The notes under the pieces: generated by a model
What the model was told of the DNA's origin: nothing
Seen by the model: the letters and a program-made list of their open reading frames with translations, nothing else
Databases searched by the model: none
Assembly (NCBI RefSeq): GCF_036227565.1
Contig: NZ_CP109460.1
Coordinates: 5,828,001 to 5,892,000 of the forward strand
DNA length: 64,000 nt
DNA from: Streptomyces sp. NBC_01454
GTDB taxonomy: Bacteria; Actinomycetota; Actinomycetes; Streptomycetales; Streptomycetaceae
Direction: 5' to 3'
Program-made: the position numbers and the translations under genes
In this document: positions 17,150 to 25,748 of the stretch, in pieces
Layout: every line of letters begins with the position of its first letter
Numbering within the stretch: the first letter of the stretch is position 1

Positions 17150-18454
17150 ATGACGACCGTTGGAGAGACAGGCCGGATGATTGCCGAGAAGCCCCTGAGC
17201 GGGAATCGGGCGCGGCGCGCCGTGCTCGCGGCCACGGCCGGAAACACGCTTGAGTGGTACGACCTGACCTCTTATGGCTTCTTCGCGGTTTCGATCTCCA
17301 AGGCGTTCTTTCCCACCGGCGACGCGACGGTGTCCCTGATGCTCGCCCTCGGCACCTTCGGGATCTCGTATCTGGTCCGGCCGTTGGGCGCACTCGTTCT
17401 GGGGCCCTACGCGGACCGTGCCGGACGCAAGGCCGGTCTGCTGCTGACGATCCGGCTGATGATGGCCGGCACCTTGCTCATCGCCGTGCTGCCCACCTAT
17501 GCCTCCATCGGCGTTGCCGCACCGGTCATGATTCTGCTGGCCCGGCTGCTCCAGGGGTTCTCGGCGGGCGGCGAATTCGGCAGTGCGACCGCGTTCCTGT
17601 CCGAACAGTCGACGGACCGGCGAGGCTACATGGCGAGCTGGCAATTCGCCTCGCAGGGCCTGGCGACGCTGCTGGCCGCGACCTTCGGCACCGTGCTCAG
17701 CATGACGCTCTCCGATGCCCAGCTGGACGCATGGGGCTGGCGCATTCCGTTCCTCCTCGGCCTGCTGATCGGCCCGGTCGGGTATGTGATCCGCCGCCGG
17801 CTCCCGGAGACACCCGCATTCGTCGAGACCACCGACGAGGGCGAAGCCACCACGACCCCGGTCCGGCAGGTGCTCAGCAGGCAGAAGCTGCGGGTGCTGC
17901 TCATGGTCGGCGCCATGGTGATGTCCACCGCTGCGACGTATGTGATCGTCTATATGCCGACTTACGCGCAGAAGGTCCTGGGGCTGCCGTCCTCCGCGGG
18001 ATACGTCGGTGCGGCCGTCTCCGGTGTGGTGCTGACGACCGTGACGCCCCTGGTCGGCCATCTCTCGGACCGGGTCGGCCGGATCAAGATCATGCTCATC
18101 GCCGGGGCCGCGATGGTGGTCTGCATCTGCCCGCTGTTCCTGCTGCTCTCGGGCCACCCGTCGCTGCTGGTCATGGGCGTGGTGATGGCGGTGCTCGGGC
18201 TGTTGAAGGCCTGCTACTTCGGCGCGCTGCCCGCGTTGATGTCCGAGGCGTTCCCGACAGCCACCCGCAGCACCGGCCTGTCCCTGAGCTACAACATCGG
18301 CGTGCTGTCCTTCGGCGGCTTCGCCCCCGTGGTCATCACCTGGCTGATCGTCACCACCGGCAATCACCTCTCGCCCGGCTTCTACATCATGGCGGCCGGC
18401 GTCCTGAGCATCGCCGCCCTGCTGGCCGCCCGGCGCCTGCTCGCCCTGCGCTGA
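17150..18454 (+). CDS. MHS-family (metabolite:H+ symporter) MFS transporter
   Basis: A 434-residue, 12-helix MFS protein of the MHS subgroup. Signatures are the opening GNTLEWYDLTSYGFFAVSIS, YADRAGRKAGL between helices 2 and 3, RLLQGFSAGGEFG, and DRVGRIKIM between helices 8 and 9. MHS proteins carry organic acids, betaines, sialic acid or shikimate-like metabolites with protons. The M20 peptidase immediately downstream suggests import of an amide- or peptide-bonded acid; the substrate is not known. The ATG follows GAGGGAG. Confidence 0.88.
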   Translation: MTTVGETGRMIAEKPLSGNRARRAVLAATAGNTLEWYDLTSYGFFAVSISKAFFPTGDATVSLMLALGTFGISYLVRPLGALVLGPYADRAGRKAGLLLTIRLMMAGTLLIAVLPTYASIGVAAPVMILLARLLQGFSAGGEFGSATAFLSEQSTDRRGYMASWQFASQGLATLLAATFGTVLSMTLSDAQLDAWGWRIPFLLGLLIGPVGYVIRRRLPETPAFVETTDEGEATTTPVRQVLSRQKLRVLLMVGAMVMSTAATYVIVYMPTYAQKVLGLPSSAGYVGAAVSGVVLTTVTPLVGHLSDRVGRIKIMLIAGAAMVVCICPLFLLLSGHPSLLVMGVVMAVLGLLKACYFGALPALMSEAFPTATRSTGLSLSYNIGVLSFGGFAPVVITWLIVTTGNHLSPGFYIMAAGVLSIAALLAARRLLALR

Positions 18455-18554
18455 CGCGGTGGCCGTATCCCGTACGCACTTCTGACGAGCCGCCCACGGC
18501 TTCCGCCGGACGGGCCCCTGCCCGACGGCGCCCACGAGAGAACGAGGTCCTTCC

Positions 18555-19970
18555 ATGACGGATGCTGCCACGATCCGCGCTCTGCTCCCCGGCACCCCGC
18601 GCTCCCTGGTGGACACGCACCAGGACGCGCTCATCGCCGGACTGATGGAGTACGTCAGCCACCCCGGCGTGAGTGCGACCGGCGAGGGGTTCCCCGCCGC
18701 GACCGACCATGCTCTCGACGAGGTCAAGCGGGCCGGACTGACGCCGTCGGTACTGGTCGGCGACGGTGGCCGGCCGCTGGTGGTCGGCCACCGCGCGGGG
18801 CCCGCCGGGTCGCCGCACGTCCTCCTCTACGGCCATTACGACGTCCAGCCGGCCGGCCCCCGCGAGCGGTGGGACTCCGACCCCTTCACCCCGGTTCTGC
18901 GGGACGGGCGGATCTGGGGGCGCGGCACCGGCGACAACAAGGGCCAGCACTACGCGCATCTGCAGGCGCTGCGCCTGTTCGACGAGTACGCCGGCCAACT
19001 GCCCTGCTCGGTCACGGTGCTGCTCGACGGTGAGGAGGAGATCGGCAGCCCCACGCTGGCGGCCACCCTGCGGGCGCACCGGGCGCTGTTCGACCGCTGT
19101 GATCTGGTCGTCTGGAGCGACCGCTCGGTGCACGAGTCCGGTGAATGGTGTGTCTCGCACGGGGTGCGCGGCATGCTCCGGCTCCGGCTGCGGGCACGGG
19201 GTGCGAGCCGGCCCCTGCACTCCGGCAACTTCGGCAATGTCGCGCCCAATCCTGCATGGCAGCTGGTCCAGGCGCTGGCCTGCCTCAAGGACTCCGACGG
19301 CCGGGTCCTCGTCGAGGGCTTCGACGACGGCCGTGAACCCCTGCCCGACGCCGACCGCGCCGCGTTCGCCGCGCTCCCGCTCGATCTGCAGCAGGTCCTG
19401 GGGGACATCGGGCTGAGCGCGATGGACCCCGCCTTCGACGGGCTGTCCTTCTACGAGCGCCTCGCGGACCGCCCCACGCTGACGATCAACGGGATCAGCA
19501 CGGGTGATGTGGCCCGCACGATCATCCCCGACACCGCGGAGGCGGGCGTCGACATCCGGCTGACGCCGGGCCAGGATCCGCAGGCCGTCTTCGAGCGGGT
19601 GGCTGCGCATCTGCGGGAGCGTGCCCCCGAGGTGACAGTCACCAAGACCGGCGGCACACCGGCCTCGCGGACCACGATCGACAATCCCTATACGCCGCGG
19701 GTGGCGGCGGCCGTCTCCCGGGTCTCCGGGCGGCCCCCGCTGCTGGTACCCGCCTACGGCGGCACCCTTCCGGACTGGGTCTTCACCGAGGTCCTCGGGG
19801 TGCCCAGCATCGGCCTGCCGCTGGCCAACGCCGACCAGGCCAACCACGCGCCCAACGAGAACCTGCGCGTCGACTACTTCCTCGACGCCACCGCCATCTG
19901 CATGGAGCTCCTGCTCGAACTGGGCTCGGCCACCGGCTCCTTGGCGCATCCCACCGAAACGGAGGAGTGA
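18555..19970 (+). CDS. M20-family metallopeptidase/dipeptidase
   Basis: A 471-residue M20 family enzyme. Zinc ligands and catalytic residues are visible in order: LLYGHYDVQPAGP (H94, D96), GRGTGDNKGQ (D127), and DGEEEIGSP (catalytic Glu 160, ligand Glu 161), with a dimerisation domain in the middle and a late His ligand in QANHAPNE. Such enzymes hydrolyse dipeptides, N-acyl amino acids or N-carbamoyl compounds. It follows the MHS transporter by 100 bp, and the stop overlaps the start of the broken CoA-transferase frame (GTGA). Confidence 0.88.
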   Translation: MTDAATIRALLPGTPRSLVDTHQDALIAGLMEYVSHPGVSATGEGFPAATDHALDEVKRAGLTPSVLVGDGGRPLVVGHRAGPAGSPHVLLYGHYDVQPAGPRERWDSDPFTPVLRDGRIWGRGTGDNKGQHYAHLQALRLFDEYAGQLPCSVTVLLDGEEEIGSPTLAATLRAHRALFDRCDLVVWSDRSVHESGEWCVSHGVRGMLRLRLRARGASRPLHSGNFGNVAPNPAWQLVQALACLKDSDGRVLVEGFDDGREPLPDADRAAFAALPLDLQQVLGDIGLSAMDPAFDGLSFYERLADRPTLTINGISTGDVARTIIPDTAEAGVDIRLTPGQDPQAVFERVAAHLRERAPEVTVTKTGGTPASRTTIDNPYTPRVAAAVSRVSGRPPLLVPAYGGTLPDWVFTEVLGVPSIGLPLANADQANHAPNENLRVDYFLDATAICMELLLELGSATGSLAHPTETEE

Positions 19971-20550
19971 GACCCGCATCCACCACACACCACACACCGC
20001 ACCCCGACCCCTGGCTCCTCCACGACGGAACGCTGACCGGCGTGCAGGTGCTGGATCGCACCGCCGACGGTCACCTCATGGTGGCCGCCGGAAACGACGG
20101 CCTGTGGCGCCGTTTCGCCACCGCGATCGGACTTGCCCGGCTCGCCCGGCTCGCCCGGCTCGTCGACGAATCACGGTTCGCGACCAACCCCCACCGGGTC
20201 CGCCACCGCGGGGAACTGCTGCCGCTCATAGAACGCGCGCCGGCTTCCCGTGGTGCCCAGGAGTGGGCCGGGCTGCTCACCGGAGAGGGGCCCCGGTCGG
20301 TCCGATCAACACCGTCGATCAGGCCCTGCGACATCCTCAGGTCGTCGCCCGCGGCATGGTCGCCGAGATCGAGCACCCCGGCGCCGGGACCCTGCGCACC
20401 TTCGCCTCGCCCCTCAAGCTGTCCGGACAGCCGACGGTCGTGCGCACCCCGGCGCCCCGGCACGGTGAGCACACCGCACAGGTACTGACCGCCCTCGGGG
20501 CCGGCCCCGGACAACTGGCCCGCCTCCGTGCACGGAGGGCCGTGAAGTGA
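19967..20550 (+). pseudogene. CaiB/BaiF-type CoA-transferase fragment, truncated and frameshifted
   Basis: From about 20050 the frame reads like the C-terminal third of a class III CoA-transferase: RTADGHLMVAAGNDGLWRRF, then DESRFATNPHRVRHRGELLPLI and QEWAGLLTGEG. At a G4 run (20287-20290) the frame is lost, and the match resumes one base out of phase as APVGPINTVDQALRHPQVVARGM and KLSGQPTVVRTPAPRHGEHT. Adding one G would restore the frame. The N-terminal 200 or so residues of the family, including the catalytic Asp region, are missing, so it is a remnant even if the frameshift were a sequencing error. Its GTG start overlaps the M20 stop. Confidence 0.75.
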
Positions 20551-20698
20551 CCCTGTCACCCGGCCCCGGCCCCGGGCCCGCCGTCGCCCTCCCCTCGTCG
20601 TGAGCAGGGCCGGTGCGGGGCGGGTGTGCGGGTGGCCGCCCGGGGGTGCCGAGTGACTGTTGTTCGCCGCGGGGGTGCTGTGTATCGTCGGGAGGGTG

Positions 20699-20715
20699 AC
20701 TTGAAGTTTCAAGTA
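20699..20715 (+). promoter_or_regulatory. inverted repeat upstream of doxX-like gene (shared DoxX motif, copy 1)
   Basis: ACTTGAA-GT-TTCAAGT is an inverted repeat with 7-bp arms, 53 bp before the DoxX start. The core TTGAAGTTTCAAGTA matches TTGAACTTGCAAGTA in front of the second DoxX gene (30216-30230, minus strand) at 13 of 15 positions. It is probably the operator of a common MarR- or HxlR-type redox or aromatic-responsive regulator. Confidence 0.6.
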
Positions 20716-20767
20716 ACTGGTCCGTGGGTTCGCGGGCCGGTCCTCGACCTGGGAAAGAGCGCTCCTC

Positions 20768-21319
20768 ATGACGTCCCCCCTCAGCACTCTTGAGTCCACC
20801 CGCCTCGCCGTTTCGCGGCGCGACCAGTCCGCCGCGTACGGCTACGACGCCGGGCTGCTCGTGCTGCGGCTCGCGCTCGGGCTGACCATGGCGGCCCATG
20901 GCGCCCAGAAGCTGTTCGGCTGGTTCGGTGGGCCGGGGCTCGACGGGACCGGGCAGTTCTTCACGATGAGCGGCTATCCGGCCGGCCGGACGATGGCCGT
21001 CGTCGCCGGTCTGAGCGAGACGCTCGGTGGGCTCGGGCTGGCGGCCGGACTGCTCACCCCGCTCGCCGCCGCGGCGGTCGTCGGCACGATGGTCAATGCC
21101 CTGGCCGTGAAGTGGGGCGGGGGCTTCTTCGCGCCCAAGGGTGTGGAGTACGAGCTGCTGCTGACCACCGGTGCGGCGGCCCTGGCACTGACCGGGCCCG
21201 GCCGGTTCGCCGCCGACCGCTTCCTGCCCGGTCTGCGGGTCCACCGGCCGGTCCGCGGTGTGGTCGCGCTGGTGCTGGCGGTGGTCGTGGCGGGCGTGGT
21301 GCTCATGGTCCGGAAGTGA
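20768..21319 (+). CDS. DoxX-family membrane protein
   Basis: A 183-residue protein with four predicted transmembrane helices. Typical DoxX sequence: LLVLRLALGLTMAAHGAQKLFGWFGG, then GLSETLGGLGLAAGLLTPLAA and a third segment with GVEYELLLTTGAAALALTGPG. DoxX proteins are quinone-pool or oxidative-stress-linked membrane subunits; a specific role is not established here. The VOC protein gene starts 92 bp downstream and may be cotranscribed. A conserved inverted repeat precedes the gene. Confidence 0.88.
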   Translation: MTSPLSTLESTRLAVSRRDQSAAYGYDAGLLVLRLALGLTMAAHGAQKLFGWFGGPGLDGTGQFFTMSGYPAGRTMAVVAGLSETLGGLGLAAGLLTPLAAAAVVGTMVNALAVKWGGGFFAPKGVEYELLLTTGAAALALTGPGRFAADRFLPGLRVHRPVRGVVALVLAVVVAGVVLMVRK

Positions 21320-21411
21320 CGCCGGCCCGGCGGCAGGTGGAGCCGGGCCGGGAACGGGGAGTGGGGCGGCACCACGGTGGTGCCGCGGCGGAAGAAGCGG
21401 AGAGCAGGGTC

Positions 21412-21912
21412 ATGTCGGTACGACGTCTCAACCACGCGGTGCTCTACGTACGCGAGGTAGCGCGGTCCATCGCCTTCTACACCGAGGCCCTCGGGCTCAC
21501 GGTGGATACCGAAGTGCCGGGGCGGGCGGCGTTTCTCAGCGCTCCCGGCTCGCTCAACGATCACGACCTGGGGCTGTTCGCCGTGGGCACCGGGGCTCCC
21601 GGGCCCGAAGCGGGACGGGTCGGGCTCTACCACCTCGCCTGGGAGGTCGGCACGCTCGGCGAACTCCTCGCGGCGCGTGACCGGCTCGACGAGCAGGGCG
21701 CCCTGCTGGGCGCCAGCGATCACCTGGTCGCCAAGTCGCTGTACGCCAAGGACCCGGACGGCAACGAGTTCGAGGTGATGTGGCGGGTCCCGCGGGAGGA
21801 CTGGCCGGGCCCGGACCAGCCGGACCGGCTGCTGCCGCTCGATCTGGCGGCGGCACTGGACCGCTGGGGCCCGGATCTGGCGACGGGGGCGGCGGCGGGG
21901 TCAGCCACGTGA
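21412..21912 (+). CDS. VOC-family (glyoxalase/catechol dioxygenase-like) protein
   Basis: A 166-residue vicinal-oxygen-chelate protein. The first module starts RRLNHAVLYVREVARSIAFYTEALGL (metal His in NHAV), and the second has LYHLAWEVGTLGEL (His) and AKDPDGNEFEVMWRV (Glu ligand), as in extradiol dioxygenase-like and glyoxalase-like proteins. ATG 21412 is the start; in-frame sequence upstream is not conserved. It lies in the same orientation as the DoxX gene, a combination consistent with detoxification of a reactive aromatic or carbonyl compound (inferred). Confidence 0.87.
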   Translation: MSVRRLNHAVLYVREVARSIAFYTEALGLTVDTEVPGRAAFLSAPGSLNDHDLGLFAVGTGAPGPEAGRVGLYHLAWEVGTLGELLAARDRLDEQGALLGASDHLVAKSLYAKDPDGNEFEVMWRVPREDWPGPDQPDRLLPLDLAAALDRWGPDLATGAAAGSAT

Positions 21913-21976
21913 GGGGTGAGGGGTGAGGGGAGAGGGGAGAGCCAGAGTCTGATCGGCTGGGTGGGTGGGACGGGTG

Positions 21977-22004
21977 GGACCTGTCCGCCCGGGCGGACAG
22001 GTCC
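21977..22004. terminator. bidirectional terminator hairpin
   Basis: A perfect 28-nt palindrome (GGACCTGTCCGCCC and its complement, no separate loop) lies between the convergent VOC and Ni/Co transporter genes and can terminate both. Confidence 0.75.
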
Positions 22005-22059
22005 TGACCGGTTGGACCGGGCGCCTCAGAGGTCTCTGACTCTCGGCCCCTCGGATGCC

Positions 22060-23268
22060 TCAGACGTCCGAGGCCGCCCGGTTCTCCGGTGTTGTCCGCG
22101 CGTCCGGCACCGCCCGCCCCTCCGGCACCGCCTGCTCGTCCGGCTGTGCCGGCTGCGTCGATCGTGCCCGCTCGGCCCGCTCGGTCCAGCGCTTCTCGAC
22201 GCCGGACAGTCGCCAGTAGGTCAGCGCCACGGCCCACACCACGACGAACAGGCCGACGATGAGGAAGCCGACGTTGTCCAGGTCGAGGCCGGAGACCCAG
22301 CCGGTCAGCGGGTCGCTGAGGGCGAGCTTGTCGTGCAGCACCGTCACCAGCTCGATCGTGCCGATGAAGAAGGCGACGGCGATCGACAGGCCCGTGATGG
22401 CGATGTTGTAGTAGACCTTGCGCACCGGGTTGGAGAACGCCCACTGGTAGGCGAAGTTCATGAAGGTGCCGTCGAGGGTGTCGAACAGGCTCATGCCGGC
22501 GGCGAAGAGCAGCGGCAGGCACAGGATCGCGTACCAGGGCAGGCCGGCCGCGGCGCCGCTGCCCGCCATCACCATCAAGGTCACTTCGGTCGCGGTGTCG
22601 AAGCCGAGCCCGAAGAGGAAGCCGAGCGGGAACATCTGGCCGGGACGGGTGACGGAGCGGGTGAAGCGCCCCAGGAAGCGGTTCATGAAGCCGCGCGCAT
22701 CGAGTTGCCGCTCCAGTTCGGCCTCGTCGTAGCGGCCGTTGCGCATCCCGCGGAAGACCCGCCACATCCCGGACAGCGCGATGAGGTTGAGGGCGGCGAT
22801 GAGGTAGAGGAACGTCCCCGAGACGGTGGTGCCGACCATGCCCAGGATCTGGTGCATGCCGGATTCGTCGTTGAGCAGGATGCCGGCGAGCTGGGCGCCC
22901 CCCGCCACGAGCGCTGCCATGGCGACGACCACGCTGGAGTGGCCGAGAGCGAACCAGAAGCCGACCGAGACCGGCCGCTTGCCGTCGGCCATCAGCTTGC
23001 GGGTGGTGTTGTCGATGGCGGCGATGTGGTCGGCGTCGAAGGCGTGCCGCATGCCGAGGGTGTACGCGGTGACGCCCAGTCCGACGCCGAAGGCCCGGTT
23101 GCCGACGGTGTAGTGCTCGGGGACCACCAGCAGGAAGAGCACGCCGAAGGCGACGACGTGCAGCCCGGCTATGACGGCCATCAGGCCCGCGGTACGCAGG
23201 GTGTCCTGCCGGCGCCAGCGGAACGCGCCGTGGGCAGGGGTGGTCGGGGTATCGGTGGACAGGGCCAT
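22060..23268 (-). CDS. NiCoT-family (HoxN/NixA) cobalt/nickel permease
   Basis: A protein of about 402 residues with eight predicted transmembrane helices. The family signature RHAFDADHIAAIDN (residues 74-87) provides the metal-binding His/Asp set, with further motifs FALGHSSVV, LGFDTATE and the conserved LFAAGMSLFDTLDG. The C-terminal 40 residues are hydrophilic and variable. The upstream cobalamin riboswitch indicates that the physiological metal is cobalt for B12 synthesis, as riboswitch-linked NiCoT proteins are generally cobalt carriers. The start is ATG 23268 or GTG 23289. Confidence 0.92.
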   Translation of the reverse strand: MALSTDTPTTPAHGAFRWRRQDTLRTAGLMAVIAGLHVVAFGVLFLLVVPEHYTVGNRAFGVGLGVTAYTLGMRHAFDADHIAAIDNTTRKLMADGKRPVSVGFWFALGHSSVVVAMAALVAGGAQLAGILLNDESGMHQILGMVGTTVSGTFLYLIAALNLIALSGMWRVFRGMRNGRYDEAELERQLDARGFMNRFLGRFTRSVTRPGQMFPLGFLFGLGFDTATEVTLMVMAGSGAAAGLPWYAILCLPLLFAAGMSLFDTLDGTFMNFAYQWAFSNPVRKVYYNIAITGLSIAVAFFIGTIELVTVLHDKLALSDPLTGWVSGLDLDNVGFLIVGLFVVVWAVALTYWRLSGVEKRWTERAERARSTQPAQPDEQAVPEGRAVPDARTTPENRAASDV

Positions 23269-23314
23269 CCGGCGGTCACGCTCCAGCACCTCGTGGATCA
23301 GTTCGTGAGATGCC

Positions 23315-23500
23315 GTGGCCGGTCTCCTGGCTTACGGGTGCACGCGTCCGCCCCGCCTTCCCGGCCGCGGGCTGCGGTCAGTGGCGCCGCAGAGGCGTCG
23401 TGCGTCTGCGGAAGGGACGGAAACTCCCCGATCACAGTGGCGAGGGCCGCTCCGGTCTGGGACCTCAAGGTCCGTCACCGGTCTTCCCGAACACCACGGC
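23315..23500 (-). promoter_or_regulatory. cobalamin riboswitch controlling the Ni/Co transporter
   Basis: Read on the minus strand, the region shows the ordered conserved blocks of the B12 riboswitch: GGGAAGACCGGTG, then CGCCACTGTGATCGGGGAG, GCGCCACTGACC, GGGAAGGCGGGG, and the terminal B12 box AAGCCAGGAGACCGGCC. It ends about 47 bp before the transporter start. Binding of adenosylcobalamin is expected to shut off cobalt import. Confidence 0.93.
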
Positions 23501-23593
23501 CCGGCCACTCTAACCGCCGTGCGGGAGGGGTGCGGTGCGTGGGGCGGGTCCGGGAACGGGCGGGGGCGCGGCCCGCCGCAGGAGGCCCGCCCG

Positions 23594-24442
23594 TCACCAG
23601 TCCAGGGAGCAGAGAAAGGCATGAAGCTCCTGGTCGAAGAGCGCGCCGTTCTCCAGATTGACCATATGGGCCGCGCCCGGTATCCGGACTCTGCGGGCGC
23701 CGGGGACGGACAGTGCTATCGCATGGGCGTTGGCGGAGATGTCGCTGCTGTCGAGATCGCCGTCGAACACGACCGTCGGCACCCGGACCTCCCTCAGCCG
23801 CCCGGCGGCACCGACCTCGACGGGCATCCCGGCTCCCCGCTCCTCGGCATGCACCTCCACATTGGCCTCGGCCGAGGCGCGCATCCGCTCACGGAATCCC
23901 GGGTGCACCGCGGACGGTTCGCGATGCGGCCCGTCCACCCACATCCGCAGGAAGTGCTCGATATAGCGCTCCACGCCGTCCGCCGCGCCGATCGCCGCCA
24001 CCTGCTCCTTGATGTGCTCCAGGAGGAAGGGGTCGGTGAAGGCGCGGCCGCTGATCCCGGGGGACGCGAGCGCGAGGGCCGCCACCCGCTCCGGGCGGGC
24101 GAGGGCAGTGTCCAGCGCGACCCGGGCGCCGTGGGAGAGGCCCACGAGGACGGCGCGGGGGACGCCGAGGGTGTCGAGGAGTGTGCACAGGTCCTCGTGG
24201 TGGGCGTAGTCCCCGGCCACCGTGGAGGACAGGCCGTGGCCGCGGAAGTCGTAACGGATCGCGCGCAGACCGGAGTTCACCAGCCAGGCGAACTGCTCGT
24301 CCCACATGTGCTGGTCGAGCATCGCGCCGTGGAGCAGTACCACCGCGGGACCCTCGCCCGCCGTCTCGTAGAACAGCTCGCCCTCCTCGACCGGCACGAT
24401 GCCGTTGTCGATCTCGGACCAGGCGGTGATTCTGCGGGTCAT
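23594..24442 (-). CDS. alpha/beta hydrolase
   Basis: A 282-residue alpha/beta hydrolase. An oxyanion-region HG (VVLLHGAMLDQHMW) precedes the nucleophile elbow GLSHGAR (Ser at about 104), the Asp lies in VVFDGDLDSSD, and the catalytic His in IPGAAHMVNLE. Such enzymes include esterases, lactonases and C-C hydrolases; substrate not evident. The ATG overlaps the stop of the MarR gene (ATGA), so the two are one operon and share the operator upstream of MarR. Confidence 0.88.
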   Translation of the reverse strand: MTRRITAWSEIDNGIVPVEEGELFYETAGEGPAVVLLHGAMLDQHMWDEQFAWLVNSGLRAIRYDFRGHGLSSTVAGDYAHHEDLCTLLDTLGVPRAVLVGLSHGARVALDTALARPERVAALALASPGISGRAFTDPFLLEHIKEQVAAIGAADGVERYIEHFLRMWVDGPHREPSAVHPGFRERMRASAEANVEVHAEERGAGMPVEVGAAGRLREVRVPTVVFDGDLDSSDISANAHAIALSVPGARRVRIPGAAHMVNLENGALFDQELHAFLCSLDW

Positions 24443-25128
24443 TCTCTGGGCCGTCCTTTGTGCGTCGGATGCGGTGAGCTGGGCTGGATGCGACTGCCGT
24501 CTTGATTGCCGCGACTGTCGGTTTCCTCCGGTGGAACGTGCGAGCCGTTCCCGAGGTGCCGGAATTCCTCACCGAGTCGGTCGAGGACGTGCAGTGCGGT
24601 GCGGAGGTCCTCGGCGGGCAGATCGGCCAGTCGCCGGTGCAGGCCCGCCGACTCGAAGCGCTGGATCCCGCGTATCGCCGCCGCGCCTTCGGTCGTGAGC
24701 TGGATCAGGGACGAGCGGCGGTGTGCCGGATTGGGGGCCGTCACCGCCAGGCCCAGTTCGACGGCGTGGTTCACCCAGCGCTGCACCGGCTGCCGGTCGA
24801 GGTCCATCGCGCGCGCCAACTGCGGGACGGTCCGCGGGCCTTCGCTGTGCAGCGCGTCCAGCAGTGCGTGTTCGCCGGCGGTCAGGCCCGTGCCGGTCAG
24901 TTCGCGTTCCACCGCGCGCACGACCCTGCGGTGCAGTGGCCACAGGCGTCGGATGACGCCGTACAGCAGGTCTTCGGCCGGCGTGGGCGCCTCGTTGCCG
25001 TCCTGCTCGATGGCGCGCTCGTCGTCGGACTCGGTGGCGCCCTTGCTGTCGCGCTCGCTGTCGCGCTCGACGTCGGGCTCGACGGCCGGCTCGGTGGCGC
25101 GCCCGATGGTGTGCTCGGCGGTCTTCAT
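24439..25128 (-). CDS. MarR-family transcriptional regulator
   Basis: A 229-residue protein. The N-terminal 60 residues are acidic and repetitive (Glu/Asp/Arg-rich), then a MarR winged helix follows: LTAGEHALLDALHSEGPRTVPQLARAM, recognition helix DRQPVQRWVNHAVEL, wing NPAHRRSSLIQLT. I chose ATG 25128 (GGGGGAG just upstream); the alternative ATG 25152 would put coding sequence inside the operator. It probably represses itself, the overlapping hydrolase and the divergent DUF4267 gene. Confidence 0.88.
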   Translation of the reverse strand: MKTAEHTIGRATEPAVEPDVERDSERDSKGATESDDERAIEQDGNEAPTPAEDLLYGVIRRLWPLHRRVVRAVERELTGTGLTAGEHALLDALHSEGPRTVPQLARAMDLDRQPVQRWVNHAVELGLAVTAPNPAHRRSSLIQLTTEGAAAIRGIQRFESAGLHRRLADLPAEDLRTALHVLDRLGEEFRHLGNGSHVPPEETDSRGNQDGSRIQPSSPHPTHKGRPRE

Positions 25129-25142
25129 GGACTCCCCCTCAA

Positions 25143-25178
25143 TGACACTCATAGTGTCAGGGTGACATCGTTGATGTC
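25143..25178. promoter_or_regulatory. double operator of the MarR operon
   Basis: Two perfect inverted repeats lie next to each other: TGACACT-CAT-AGTGTCA (25143-25159) and GACATC-GTT-GATGTC (25164-25178). Both fit TGACA[CT][TC]-NNN-[AG][GA]TGTC. They lie between the MarR start (25128) and the divergent DUF4267 gene, the expected place for autoregulatory MarR binding. Confidence 0.75.
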
Positions 25179-25294
25179 GTTTGGGAAGGGGGGTGCCGCG
25201 GAAAGGAGGTGAGGAGGTAAGTGAGTCCGAAGGGAAGAGTGGGGCCGGAGGGTCTCATGTGACTCGTGGGCGAGGAAGGAAGGACGGACGGCGG

Positions 25295-25681
25295 ATGAAG
25301 GTCTCTTTGCTGCGTGCGGTCGGAGTGGCCACGGCGGCGTACGGGGTGGCGGTGGCCGTGACGCCCGGCTTGCTGGCACGGCCCTCGGGGCTGGCCGGTG
25401 ACGACGGGCGGACCGCGCCGGCGATCCGGACCTCGCTGCGCCCGCTGGCCTGGCGGGACGCGGTGAGCGGGCTGGCGCTGGCGCTGGCTCCGGACGGGCC
25501 GGCGCTGCGTACCGCCGCATATGTGCGCATCGCGGCGGACTTCGGGGACGCGGTGCTGCTCGGTGCGACGCTGCCGGGGCGCGGCCGCCGGGTGGGGGCG
25601 GTGGCGGTGTCGGTGGGCTGGGGCGCCCTGTCGGTGGCCGGGCTGCTCGCCGACGGGCAGAAGGCGAGCAGAGAGAGGTAG
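25295..25681 (+). CDS. DUF4267-like small membrane protein
   Basis: A 128-residue hydrophobic protein from ATG 25295. Hydrophobic segments (LLRAVGVATAAYGVAVAVTPG, SGLALALAPDGPALRTAAYV, VGAVAVSVGWGALSVAGLLA) alternate with RPLAWRDAVSG and RIAADFGDAVL, a pattern typical of DUF4267 proteins. In-frame sequence before 25295 is not conserved. It is divergent from the MarR/hydrolase operon and probably under the same operators. Function unknown. Confidence 0.7.
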   Translation: MKVSLLRAVGVATAAYGVAVAVTPGLLARPSGLAGDDGRTAPAIRTSLRPLAWRDAVSGLALALAPDGPALRTAAYVRIAADFGDAVLLGATLPGRGRRVGAVAVSVGWGALSVAGLLADGQKASRER

Positions 25682-25739
25682 AAGTGAGCAGAGGTGAGCG
25701 GAGAGAGGCAGAAGTGAGCGGTGAGAGGCAGAGGTGAGG
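25668..25739 (+). repeat. short imperfect direct repeats after the DUF4267 gene
   Basis: The string GAGAGAGG-YAGAAGTGAGC occurs twice about 32 bp apart, with further AGGTGAG copies, across the stop codon and the intergenic gap. Probably slippage-derived; no hairpin is formed. Confidence 0.55.
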
Positions 25740-25748
25740 GGACGGGGG

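Noticed and set aside
18387..19997. Minus-strand open frame opposite the M20 peptidase
   Set aside because: No ribosome binding site or family; the peptidase motifs on the plus strand are complete.
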